The notes under the pieces were generated by a model. The model was given only the letters and a program-made list of their open reading frames with translations, was not told where the DNA came from and ran no database searches. This document shows, piece after piece, positions 1 through 7,800 of a DNA stretch of 17,213 nt. Position 1 is the first letter of the stretch, and the number at the start of each line of letters is the position of its first letter. A program made the position numbers and the translations under genes. The DNA is from Candidatus Omnitrophota bacterium (lineage in GTDB: Bacteria > Omnitrophota > Omnitrophia > Omnitrophales > Danuiimicrobiaceae), in assembly GCA_016206815.1 (NCBI GenBank), contig JACQQT010000067.1:1-17213 (forward strand), in the 5' to 3' direction.

Positions 1-192
1 AAAGAGGCGGTTTTGAATCGGAAAGCTTCCAGCGCTAAAACCATCCATTGCGAACGGTGCGGCAAGGCGTTTGTCTGCGATCCCGAGGGGGATTGCTGGT
101 GCAAGAAAACGCCTCTTTCAAAAGAAGCCTTAGAGCGTCTCCGCCAAAATTTTAACCGCTGCTTATGCCCCGATTGCCTACGGAAAAACTAG
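1..192 (+). CDS. Cysteine-rich CWC family small protein (5' end uncertain or cut by window edge)
   Basis: The reading frame is open from base 1 to the TAG at 190-192. It has the spacing C-x2-C-G-x3-F-x-C-x6-C-W-C followed by a C-terminal C-x-C-x2-C cluster, which matches the cysteine-rich CWC family of small, probably metal-binding proteins of unknown function. If the gene begins upstream, the start is missing. A TTG at 13-15 preceded by AGAGG at 3-7 could be a genuine start giving 59 residues, a normal size for this family. No promoter or terminator separates it clearly from the next gene. A structural zinc or iron site is plausible from the cysteine pattern, but no reaction can be assigned. 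The family call is fairly firm and the start is not. Confidence 0.7.
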   Translation, partial: KEAVLNRKASSAKTIHCERCGKAFVCDPEGDCWCKKTPLSKEALERLRQNFNRCLCPDCLRKN

Positions 193-276
193 GGCACTAT
201 TCGCTCGCTTCCAGCACATTTTTCAGTTACAATGTTTCTCCAGTTCCTCAAAATATTTTTTAAAAAAGGAGATCCG

Positions 277-477
277 ATGAAGAAAAGATTTTGGTCTTTG
301 GCAGTACTCGCGGTTTTTGCGCTGGGAAGTTTGGCGGTTCTGAACGGTTGTTGCAGCTGCAAAAAGAAAGTTGCGGCATCGGCAGAAATTCCTTCTGCTT
401 ATGCGGCGGATCCCGTTGCACAAGCAGCGGATGAAGGTGCGCCGAGCGTTTTCGCGCGTCAATCTGCGATTAAATAA
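277..477 (+). CDS. Small cysteine-containing lipoprotein
   Basis: This is a 66-residue protein. The ATG at 277 is preceded by AAAAAAGGAG, with the GGAG about 5 bases upstream. An ATG at 232 in the same frame has no ribosome site and would spoil the signal peptide. The N-terminus is M-K-K-R, then a hydrophobic stretch (about residues 6-22), then L-N-G-C, a lipobox-like site for signal peptidase II. The next residues are C-S-C-K-K-K, so three cysteines sit together at the predicted mature N-terminus. The rest is Ala-rich and low in complexity, without a domain I recognise. A possible -10 (TACAAT, 228-233) lies upstream but has no convincing -35. Asn at lipobox position -2 is somewhat unusual. 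Membrane anchoring is an inference and the function is unknown. Confidence 0.65.
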   Translation: MKKRFWSLAVLAVFALGSLAVLNGCCSCKKKVAASAEIPSAYAADPVAQAADEGAPSVFARQSAIK

Positions 478-501
478 ATCTGGGGAAACCGGCATCTCAA
501 T

Positions 502-505
502 GGAG
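502..505 (+). promoter_or_regulatory. Ribosome binding site favouring the GTG start at 513
   Basis: GGAG lies 7 bases before the GTG at 513. A competing in-frame GTG at 564 has AGGA 5 bases upstream, so the start is not settled. Confidence 0.5.
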
Positions 506-512
506 TAGCGAG

Positions 513-1547
513 GTGACGCATGAAGTACGGGGTTTTGGTGGCGTATACGAATGCAGGAATCCGGTGGACCGAACGATTAAACCATTTCCTCTTTATGATA
601 TTGCCGTGATCGGCGCGGGAGGCGCGGGGCAGATGGCGCTTCTGCGCGCCGTTCTCAATCATTTGAAGACCATTGTGTTTTTGGGGGATCCCAAAACCTC
701 CCGCAGGAGCCGTCAAACCTGGGTCTCGGAAGTGGAAAATATTCCCGGCATGTTTGATCTCCGGAATCCGATCACTGCTTCTACACGCGGTGTCCTTCAG
801 TTCATTGAAAAAAGATCCGATTTAAAACCGTTTCTTGCAGCCGTTAAGAAAGCGGCGGTTGCGATCAAAAAAGAAGGAAACGTGTTTACGATTTCGGCAT
901 CGGATGAAACGGTTCAGGCCCGCTTCGTCGTTTTATGCACCGGAACGATGGACGTTCAACCCGAAATCAACGGATCGATCGAGCCGATTTTTCCGTTTGC
1001 CAACCGCGGCGATGTGTTGTACTGCATTCGCTGTGACGGTCATCGGACGGCAGGGAAAAATTGTGCGGTGATTGGACATACTTCAACTGCGGGCTGGATT
1101 GCCGTCATGCTCAAAGAGCGTTACGACCTCCCGAAATTGTGGGTTCTCGCCAATGGAAAGAAGTTTGAAGGATCCAGCGAAGTGAAAACATTGTTGGGTC
1201 GTTACCAGATTCAAATTCTGAGAGGTAAAATCGAGGCTGTATTAGGCGACCGGACGAAAGGTTTGGAAGGTTTTCAGGTGGCAGGAGAAAAAATCCCGGT
1301 TGAGAGGGGTTTTGTTGCATTAGGCTCAATCGTTTATAATGAGCTGGCCAAGCAATTGGGCGCAGCACTTGACGATCGGGATCATCTGGTGACGAATGAG
1401 TACGGCGAGACGTCGGTTTCCGGATTTTATGCGGCAGGGGATTTAGTTTCGGGAAAGAAAAAGCAAGTTTATACGGCTTGGGACCTTGCCGTGGATGCGG
1501 TCGATGATATCGATGAGAAAATCAGAATTTCAAAACGCAAATCTTGA
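513..1547 (+). CDS. Thioredoxin-reductase-like FAD-dependent disulfide oxidoreductase, possibly not NADPH-dependent
   Basis: This 344-residue flavoprotein resembles thioredoxin reductase (TrxR). The FAD-binding motif G-A-G-G-A-G is at residues 34-39. A TrxR-like V-E-N-I-P-G segment follows. A redox-active C-I-R-C-D-G is at 171-176, where canonical TrxR has C-A-T-C-D-G. The C-terminal G-F-Y-A-A-G-D segment is the second FAD contact. The NADPH domain is odd: the usual G-x-G-x-x-A is replaced by G-H-T-S-T-A (188-193), and no H-R-R-x3-R phosphate-binding motif is visible. TrxR relatives that use ferredoxin or other donors are known to lose these motifs, so the electron donor here is uncertain. 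The start could be GTG 513 or GTG 564. The downstream membrane-protein gene has its ribosome site overlapping this stop, which suggests an operon. The family call is firm; substrate and donor are not. Confidence 0.8.
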   Translation: MTHEVRGFGGVYECRNPVDRTIKPFPLYDIAVIGAGGAGQMALLRAVLNHLKTIVFLGDPKTSRRSRQTWVSEVENIPGMFDLRNPITASTRGVLQFIEKRSDLKPFLAAVKKAAVAIKKEGNVFTISASDETVQARFVVLCTGTMDVQPEINGSIEPIFPFANRGDVLYCIRCDGHRTAGKNCAVIGHTSTAGWIAVMLKERYDLPKLWVLANGKKFEGSSEVKTLLGRYQIQILRGKIEAVLGDRTKGLEGFQVAGEKIPVERGFVALGSIVYNELAKQLGAALDDRDHLVTNEYGETSVSGFYAAGDLVSGKKKQVYTAWDLAVDAVDDIDEKIRISKRKS

Positions 1548-1551
1548 GGAG
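1547..1551 (+). promoter_or_regulatory. Ribosome binding site favouring the ATG at 1557
   Basis: AGGAG begins on the last base of the preceding TGA stop. It is 5 bases from the ATG at 1557 but only 2 from the ATG at 1554, so the second ATG is the better start. Confidence 0.7.
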
Positions 1552-1556
1552 ATATG

Positions 1557-2006
1557 ATGTTGATTGAATATCGAGCGATTGCGTGGTGGTACTGGCTGGT
1601 TTCCGCCGTCTTGCTTGCGGTGGGAGTGGCGGGACGGCAAGGTGCATTTGTTCTGGCGATGGTGCTTGCTCTCATTCAAGTCGTCCACTTTGCGATGGAG
1701 GATGAAAGCGTAAAATCCTTAGCCGTGCAGGTTCGCGTCGCGTTCCTTTTGATTTTAATCGTGTGTTACCAACCGCCGCTCCGGTGGCTTTTTTGGCTGC
1801 CGTTGATTAGTCTGACGGCGCGGGTTCTGACGGGATATTGTTTCATGGCACGGACGCTGGCGCTCCTTCCTTGGAACCGCCAAGAGCCGCTGACGGGCGC
1901 TTTTGTCAAACGCATTTATCTGACTCCGCCGGTCTCGGGCAGTATTATCCAGAAAGTGTCGGGAACGGATGAGGCCCATCCTCATTCCCATCGCCATCCG
2001 GAATAA
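1557..2006 (+). CDS. Hypothetical multi-pass membrane protein
   Basis: I do not recognise this 149-residue protein. It has a Trp-rich hydrophobic N-terminus and about four hydrophobic segments, near residues 9-25, 30-46, 58-72 and 74-98. The N-terminal half contains a His-Phe-Ala-Met-Glu-Asp-Glu loop. The tail after about residue 105 is polar and ends in a His-rich H-P-H-S-H-R-H-P-E stretch that could bind metal, although that is only suggestive. The spacing to the flavoprotein gene is 9 bases, with the ribosome site touching its stop codon, so the two are probably co-transcribed and may act together. No signal peptidase site or enzymatic motif is visible. The gene is credible from its ribosome site, hydrophobic pattern and operon position. 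Confidence 0.7.
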   Translation: MLIEYRAIAWWYWLVSAVLLAVGVAGRQGAFVLAMVLALIQVVHFAMEDESVKSLAVQVRVAFLLILIVCYQPPLRWLFWLPLISLTARVLTGYCFMARTLALLPWNRQEPLTGAFVKRIYLTPPVSGSIIQKVSGTDEAHPHSHRHPE

Positions 2007-2053
2007 TCATCAGCGAAGCGCTTGCTTCCACAGAGGCTTTCCGTAATTTTCGT

Positions 2054-2082
2054 TTGACTTTTTTGCCGTCATCCGCTACAAA
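2054..2082 (+). promoter_or_regulatory. Sigma70-type promoter of the guaB3-guaA-dnaE unit
   Basis: TTGACT (2054-2059), a 17-base spacer and TACAAA (2077-2082) form a good sigma70-type match. Transcription would start near 2089, giving a leader of about 67 bases to the guaB3 ATG. No riboswitch-sized structure fits in that leader. Confidence 0.65.
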
Positions 2083-2137
2083 TGCTTACTTTAACCTTCC
2101 TAAGTTCGCCTGTTTTTCATTGGTAGGGCATCGATAT

Positions 2138-2146
2138 AAGGAGGAG
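2138..2146 (+). promoter_or_regulatory. Strong ribosome binding site for guaB3
   Basis: AAGGAGGAG lies 9 bases before the ATG at 2156. It decides this start over the in-frame TTG at 2054, which is part of the -35 box. Confidence 0.85.
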
Positions 2147-2155
2147 TTTTTTCGA

Positions 2156-3316
2156 ATGGGTGAGTGGATCGGTCGAGATCGTAAGGCCAGACGTTGCTAC
2201 GGCTTCGATGAAATAGCGTTGGTTCCCGGCGCAGTGACGATTAATCCGGATGAGGTGGATACCAGCTTTGAAATCGGCGGTAAGAAATTCCAGATCCCAT
2301 TCCTTGCTTCCGCCATGGACGGCGTCGTGGATCCCAAATTCGCAATCGCCATGGGGAAATTGGGCGGCATCGCCGTTCTGAATTTAGAAGGCATTTACAC
2401 CCGCTATGATGATTACCAGCCCATCCTGGACGATATCGCAAAATCAACGCCTGAGAAAGCCACCGAGCTGGTCCAGAAGCTTTATTTAAAACCCATCAAA
2501 GAAAAATTAATCGCAAAACGCATTCGGGAAATCAAAAAAGCAAAAGTTCCTGCCGTCGTCAGCACCATTCCGCAGCATGCCGAGAAATTCGGGAGAATCG
2601 CAGAAGAATCCGGCTGTGATATTTTCGTCGTTCAATCCACCGTCACCACCGTGCGTCATGTTTCCAAAGCGTATCAAACCGTTGATTTCAAAAAACTTTG
2701 CAAGCAGCTTGCAATGCCCGTGATTGTGGGCAATTCCGTCACGCATCAAGTAGCGCTTGAATTAATGGAAACCGGCGTCAAAGGTCTTTTGATCGGGATT
2801 GGTCCCGGCTCAGCCTGCACGACGCGCGGGGTTATTGGCGTTGGTGTTCCGCAGGTCACGTCGATTTGCGATTCAATGGCAGCCCGGGACTTTTATTTCA
2901 AAAAATCCCGCCGCTACGTTCCGATTATTGCCGACGGCGGGATGTCAACGGGAGGCGATGTCTGCAAAGCGTTTGCCTGCGGTGCGGATGCCGTGATGGT
3001 GGGGTCTGCTTTTGCGCGCGCCAAGGAAGCGCCCGGCCGCGGATTCCATTGGGGGATGGCAACCCCGCATGCCAATCTGCCGCGCGGCACGCGGATTCGG
3101 GTCGGAACGACCGGGACGCTTGAGGAAATTTTATTCGGTCCCGCTAAATTGGATGACGGAACGCAAAATCTGGTAGGCGCCCTCAGGACTTGTATGGGCA
3201 ATGTCGGTGCAAAAAGTATTAAGGAGCTTCAGTTGACCGAAATCATTATCGCTCCTGCCATTAAGACGGAAGGAAAGCTCTTTCAAGCAGCGCAAAAAGT
3301 CGGAATGATGAAATGA
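2156..3316 (+). CDS. guaB3: GuaB3-family IMP dehydrogenase without CBS domains
   Basis: This 386-residue protein belongs to the IMP dehydrogenase superfamily, which oxidises IMP to XMP with NAD+ in GMP synthesis. The catalytic loop G-I-G-P-G-S-A-C-T-T-R is present, with the active-site Cys at residue 221, followed by G-V-G-V-P-Q. The phosphate-binding segment A-D-G-G-M-S-T-G-G-D and the M-V-G-S-A-F strand of the barrel follow. The N-terminus (G-R-x-R-K-A-R-R-x-Y-G-F-D-E-I-A-L-V-P-G) and A-S-A-M-D-G-V-V-D are typical of the GuaB3 subgroup. Its members are about 370-390 residues long and lack the tandem CBS domains of classical GuaB, and the length here agrees. It is followed after 7 bases by guaA, the next step of the pathway. 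Whether a classical guaB exists elsewhere cannot be seen. Confidence 0.9.
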   Translation: MGEWIGRDRKARRCYGFDEIALVPGAVTINPDEVDTSFEIGGKKFQIPFLASAMDGVVDPKFAIAMGKLGGIAVLNLEGIYTRYDDYQPILDDIAKSTPEKATELVQKLYLKPIKEKLIAKRIREIKKAKVPAVVSTIPQHAEKFGRIAEESGCDIFVVQSTVTTVRHVSKAYQTVDFKKLCKQLAMPVIVGNSVTHQVALELMETGVKGLLIGIGPGSACTTRGVIGVGVPQVTSICDSMAARDFYFKKSRRYVPIIADGGMSTGGDVCKAFACGADAVMVGSAFARAKEAPGRGFHWGMATPHANLPRGTRIRVGTTGTLEEILFGPAKLDDGTQNLVGALRTCMGNVGAKSIKELQLTEIIIAPAIKTEGKLFQAAQKVGMMK

Positions 3317-3323
3317 CAGAAAA

Positions 3324-4865
3324 ATGAACACTGAAACGATTCTGGTTCTCGATTTTGGCTCTCAGTACACGCAGTTGATTGCGCGGAGAGCGAGAGAACA
3401 GAACGTGTTTTCGGTGATTTACCCTTATGATGTTTCGATTGAGAAAATTATAAAGCTCAATCCCCAAGGGATTATTTTTTCAGGTTCGCCCGCCAACGTC
3501 TATCAGCGAAAAGCACCCATTCCTCACCCCGCCATTTTTTCACTCGGCGTTCCTATCCTCGGAATTTGCTACGGACTTCAGGTCACCGCCCATTTATTTA
3601 AAGGCAAAGTCAAAAAGGTGAGGGCACGTGAATACGGACATGCCAAACTTCGGGTAGACCGCGCGCAGGATCTCTTCAACGGTTTACCGTCTGCCTTTGA
3701 TTGCTGGATGAGCCACGGGGACCAAGTCCAAAGACTTCCGAAAGGTTTTGAGCGCATTGCGCACACTTCCAATTCGCCGGTCGCGGCTTTCCGCAATCGC
3801 GAGCATCGGATTTACGGTGTTCAATTTCATCCCGAAGTGGTTCACACGCCTCTGGGGTACAAAATTATCCGGAATTTTCTTTTCAAGATTTGCAAGCTGA
3901 AAGGCGATTGGACGCCAAGCTCTTTTATTCGCGAAACGGTAAAAGCAATTCGGAAAAAAGTGAACGGCGAACGCGTGGTTTTAGGGCTTTCAGGCGGTGT
4001 CGATTCCTCAGTCGCCGCCACCTTGGTTCATCAAGCGATCGGTTCGAAACTCAACTGCATTTTTGTCGATACCGGGCTCCTTCGGTTGAAGGAGCGCGAT
4101 CGGGTGCGCGATACGTTCAGGCGCCATCTGAAGATGAACATCAAAATTGTGGATGCTTCCCGAGCATTCTTGCGGGCCCTTCGCGGCGTGGAGGATCCCG
4201 AGAAAAAGCGGAAGATCATCGGGCGGGTTTTTATTCAGGTGTTTCAACGAGAAGCCCGGAAATTGGGACGCGTTCCGTATTTGGCGCAGGGGACCCTTTA
4301 TCCGGATGTGATTGAGTCCGTCTCATTTTATGGCGGACCGAGCGTGACCATTAAATCGCATCATAATGTAGGCGGTTTGCCGAAGAGGATGAAATTCAAA
4401 TTGATCGAACCCCTTCGGGAACTTTTTAAGGATGAAGTTCGAAAAGTGGGGCGCTCTCTCAGAATTCCGAAAGAGCTGGTGGAACGGCAGCCTTTTCCGG
4501 GGCCCGGTCTTGCGGTCCGCATGATCGGGTCGGTGACGCGCGAGCGCTGTGACCTCCTGCGGGAAGCGGATTGGATTGTGGTTGATGAAATTAAGAAAGC
4601 AGGACTTTATCCGCGGCTCTGGCAGTCCTTTGCGGTGCTGCTCCCGATTAAGAGTGTCGGGGTGATGGGAGATGAGCGGACGTATGAGAATGTGTTGGCA
4701 ATCCGCGCAGTGACCTCGCAGGACGGAATGACCGCCGACTGGGCACGGCTTCCGGATCGCGTGCTGGCCAAGATTTCAAACCGCATCATTAATGAAGTGC
4801 GCGGGATCAATCGCGTATGCTATGATATCAGTTCCAAACCGCCCGCCACCATTGAGTGGGAGTAG
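3324..4865 (+). CDS. guaA: GMP synthase (glutamine-hydrolysing)
   Basis: GuaA converts XMP to GMP using ATP and ammonia released from glutamine. The 513-residue length is normal. The N-terminal class I glutamine amidotransferase has the nucleophile elbow G-I-C-Y-G (Cys82) and the His169/Glu171 pair in Q-F-H-P-E. The ATP pyrophosphatase domain has the P-loop-like S-G-G-V-D-S-S at 223-229. The C-terminal dimerisation domain ends in the family-typical S-S-K-P-P-A-T-I-E-W-E. All catalytic residues are present. The ATG lies 7 bases after the guaB3 stop with no strong ribosome site, so translation is probably coupled to guaB3. The dnaE ribosome site overlaps the end of this gene. Identification is secure. 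Confidence 0.97.
   Translation: MNTETILVLDFGSQYTQLIARRAREQNVFSVIYPYDVSIEKIIKLNPQGIIFSGSPANVYQRKAPIPHPAIFSLGVPILGICYGLQVTAHLFKGKVKKVRAREYGHAKLRVDRAQDLFNGLPSAFDCWMSHGDQVQRLPKGFERIAHTSNSPVAAFRNREHRIYGVQFHPEVVHTPLGYKIIRNFLFKICKLKGDWTPSSFIRETVKAIRKKVNGERVVLGLSGGVDSSVAATLVHQAIGSKLNCIFVDTGLLRLKERDRVRDTFRRHLKMNIKIVDASRAFLRALRGVEDPEKKRKIIGRVFIQVFQREARKLGRVPYLAQGTLYPDVIESVSFYGGPSVTIKSHHNVGGLPKRMKFKLIEPLRELFKDEVRKVGRSLRIPKELVERQPFPGPGLAVRMIGSVTRERCDLLREADWIVVDEIKKAGLYPRLWQSFAVLLPIKSVGVMGDERTYENVLAIRAVTSQDGMTADWARLPDRVLAKISNRIINEVRGINRVCYDISSKPPATIEWE
4858..4862 (+). promoter_or_regulatory. Ribosome binding site for dnaE inside the end of guaA
   Basis: GGGAG lies 5 bases before the ATG at 4868. It fixes that ATG as the start rather than the in-frame GTG at 4856, which sits on the ribosome site itself. 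Confidence 0.8.
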
Positions 4866-4867
4866 AG

Positions 4868-7800
4868 ATGAAGCACGCTGATTTTGTTCATCTTCACTGT
4901 CATTCGCAGTATTCGCTTCTGGATGCTGCTTCCAAAGTTCCACTCTTAATCAAGCGTGCCGTTGAGCTCAAATTTCCCGCCCTTGCCATGACCGATCACG
5001 GGAATCTTTTTGGCGCCATCGCTTTTTATCAGGAAGCCATGCGTCAAGGCATCAAGCCCATTATCGGAATCGAAGCCTATATCGCCCCTCAGTCTCGTTT
5101 CGATAAAACCGCTCACGGAATTAAAGAAGCCTCTTTTCATATCACCCTGCTTGCGAAAAATGAAGCGGGATATCGAAATCTGTTGAAGCTGACAACCGCG
5201 AGTTATCTGGAAGGATTTTATTATCGGCCCAGAATCGATAAAGAATTGCTCAGAAAACATCATGAAGGATTGATCGCGCTATCCGGTTGCATGAAAGGGG
5301 AAGTTCCTTATCACACCTGGAATGAGCAGCCCGAGAAGGCGCGCGATGCCATTCGGGATTTGATCGATATTTTCGGGACAGAAGATTTTTATCTTGAACT
5401 GATGGATCAGACGATCGATGCCCAGCAAAAAATGATCGAACACTATCCGGCGTTTGCCAAAGAATTCGGCATCAAGATGGTCGTGACGAACGATTGTCAC
5501 TACATTCACCAAGCGGATGCCCAAGCCCACGATGCGTTGATTTGTATCGGCACCGGTTCCAATCTTTCCGATCAGGACCGGATGCGCTATCACGGCAATC
5601 ATTTTTATTTGAAGTCAGCCGAGGAAATGAAAGCGCTATTCAGCGGCTTTCCGGAAGCCATTCGGAATACGATCGAGATTGCGGAACGTTGCAATCTGGA
5701 GCTCGATTTTAGCAAAACCCATCTGCCCAAATTTACGCCGCCGGATCAGAAGAAACCGGAAGCTTATTTGGAAGAGTTGTGTTTTAAATTTTTGAAGGAG
5801 AGGATGGGAGGCAATGTGCCGGCCGAATATGACAAGCGGCTCCGGTACGAGCTTTCCATAATTACCAAAATGGGTTTTACGGGTTATTTCCTGGTGGTTT
5901 GGGATTTTATCCGCTACGCGCGAGAAAATCACATTCCGGTCGGGCCGGGACGCGGTTCGGCTGCCGGCAGCTTGGTGGCGTACGTGTTGAGCATTACCAG
6001 CATCGACCCCATTCAGCATGGCCTCATCTTTGAACGGTTTTTAAATCCGGACCGTATTTCCATGCCCGATATCGACATCGATTTTTGTTACGAGCGCAGA
6101 GACGAAGTCATTGAATACGTCGGAAAGAAATACGGCCAGGAGAGTGTGGCGCATATCGTGACGTTTGGGACCATGGCGGCACGTGCGGCCATTCGCGATG
6201 TGGGACGTGTCATGGGAATGAGTTATCAGGAAGTGGATAAGCTGGCCAAACTAATGCCCGCCGAACTGGAGATGACGATTGAGCGTGCGCTTCAAATGGA
6301 ACCGAGACTTCGGGATTTGGCGGCCACCAATGAGGAAGTGAAGCAGCTGATTGAAACCTCGAAAGCGCTGGAAGGCTTGGCGCGCCATGCTTCGACCCAT
6401 GCCGCCGGAATTGTGATTTCCGACGGTCCGCTTCATGACTATTGCCCGCTCTTTAAATCCAACGACCAAATTACGACACAATATGACATGGAGGCCGTTG
6501 AGAAGATCGGACTTCTGAAGATGGATTTCTTAGGTCTGAGAACGCTGACTGTGATTGACGAAGCTTGCAAAATCATCAACCGGAAGCGTGATGAAAAAAT
6601 CAAGATTGAAGAAATTCCGCTGGATAATCAAAAAACATATGAGATGTTGACCCGAGGAGAATCGATTGGGGTGTTCCAGCTTGAAAGTTCGGGAATGCGT
6701 GATCTCCTGAAAAAGATGAAACCGACGCGTTTCGGCGATTTGGTGGCTTTGCTGGCACTCTACCGGCCGGGACCTTTGGGCAGCGGCATGGTAGATGATT
6801 TCATTCGCAGAATGCACGATTCTTCTCTCATCAAGTATGACCACCCGGTGCTGGAGCCGATTTTGAAGGAAACCTACGGGATTATTTTGTATCAGGAGCA
6901 GGTGATGCAGATTGTTTCCGCCTTGGCCGGTTTCAGTTTGGCAAAAGCCGATTCACTCCGGCGCGCCATGGGCAAGAAAATCCCGGAAATCATGGAGCGG
7001 GAGAAAAAATCTTTCATCGATGGCGCTACGAAACGCAGGATTCAGCCCAGAACCGCGGAGAAAATTTGGAATTTGATCGAATATTTCTCGGGATACGGAT
7101 TTAACAAGAGCCATTCAACGGCGTACGCGTTTATTTCCTATCAAACGGCCTACCTGAAAGCCAATCATCAGGTTGAATTTATGGCAGCGCTGTTGACATC
7201 TGAAAAAGACAACACCGACAAAATCGTTCGTTACATCGAGGAATGTAAACAACTCGATATTCAGGTCTTGCCGCCCTCGGTGAGCGAAAGCTTTTCTGAG
7301 TTCACGTGCATCGAGAAGACAATTCGTTTTGGACTAAGCGCGGTCAAAAATGTAGGGACCACCGCAGTCGAGTCCATTATCAAAGCGCGTGAGGCACAAG
7401 GAGTTTTTAAGTCGCTTTATGATTTTTGCGAGCGGGTTGATTTGAGGCTTTGCAACCGAAAGGTGCTTGAAAGTCTAATCAAATGCGGTGCTTTCGATGA
7501 TTTCAGGCTCAAGCGTTCACAACTCATGGCCATTTTGGGCCGTGTCCTGGAAGTGGGGGCCAAGACGCAATACGACCGCCAAAGGGGTCAATTGTCCCTG
7601 TTGGACCAAATGGGGGATCAGGAAGGAATGCCGGGAGGCGGCCGCGAGATTCCCGACCTTGAAGAATGGCCTGAAAGTCAACTTTTGGGTTATGAGCGGG
7701 AGCTCTTGGGATTTTATGTGAGTGCACATCCGTTGACAAAATATGACAAGATATTAAGGACTTACGCGACGGTGACCTCAACCAATCTGGCGGATCTTCG

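Noticed and set aside
2054..2155. N-terminal extension of guaB3 from a TTG at 2054
   Set aside because: The TTG is the first part of the -35 box, the extension does not resemble GuaB3, and a strong ribosome site precedes the ATG at 2156.
2089..2155. Purine riboswitch in the guaB3 leader
   Set aside because: The leader is about 67 bases with no stem-loop pattern of a purine aptamer and no terminator or anti-terminator pair.
4856..4867. GTG start for dnaE at 4856
   Set aside because: It sits on the ribosome site of the better ATG at 4868, and the added four residues are not part of the conserved start.
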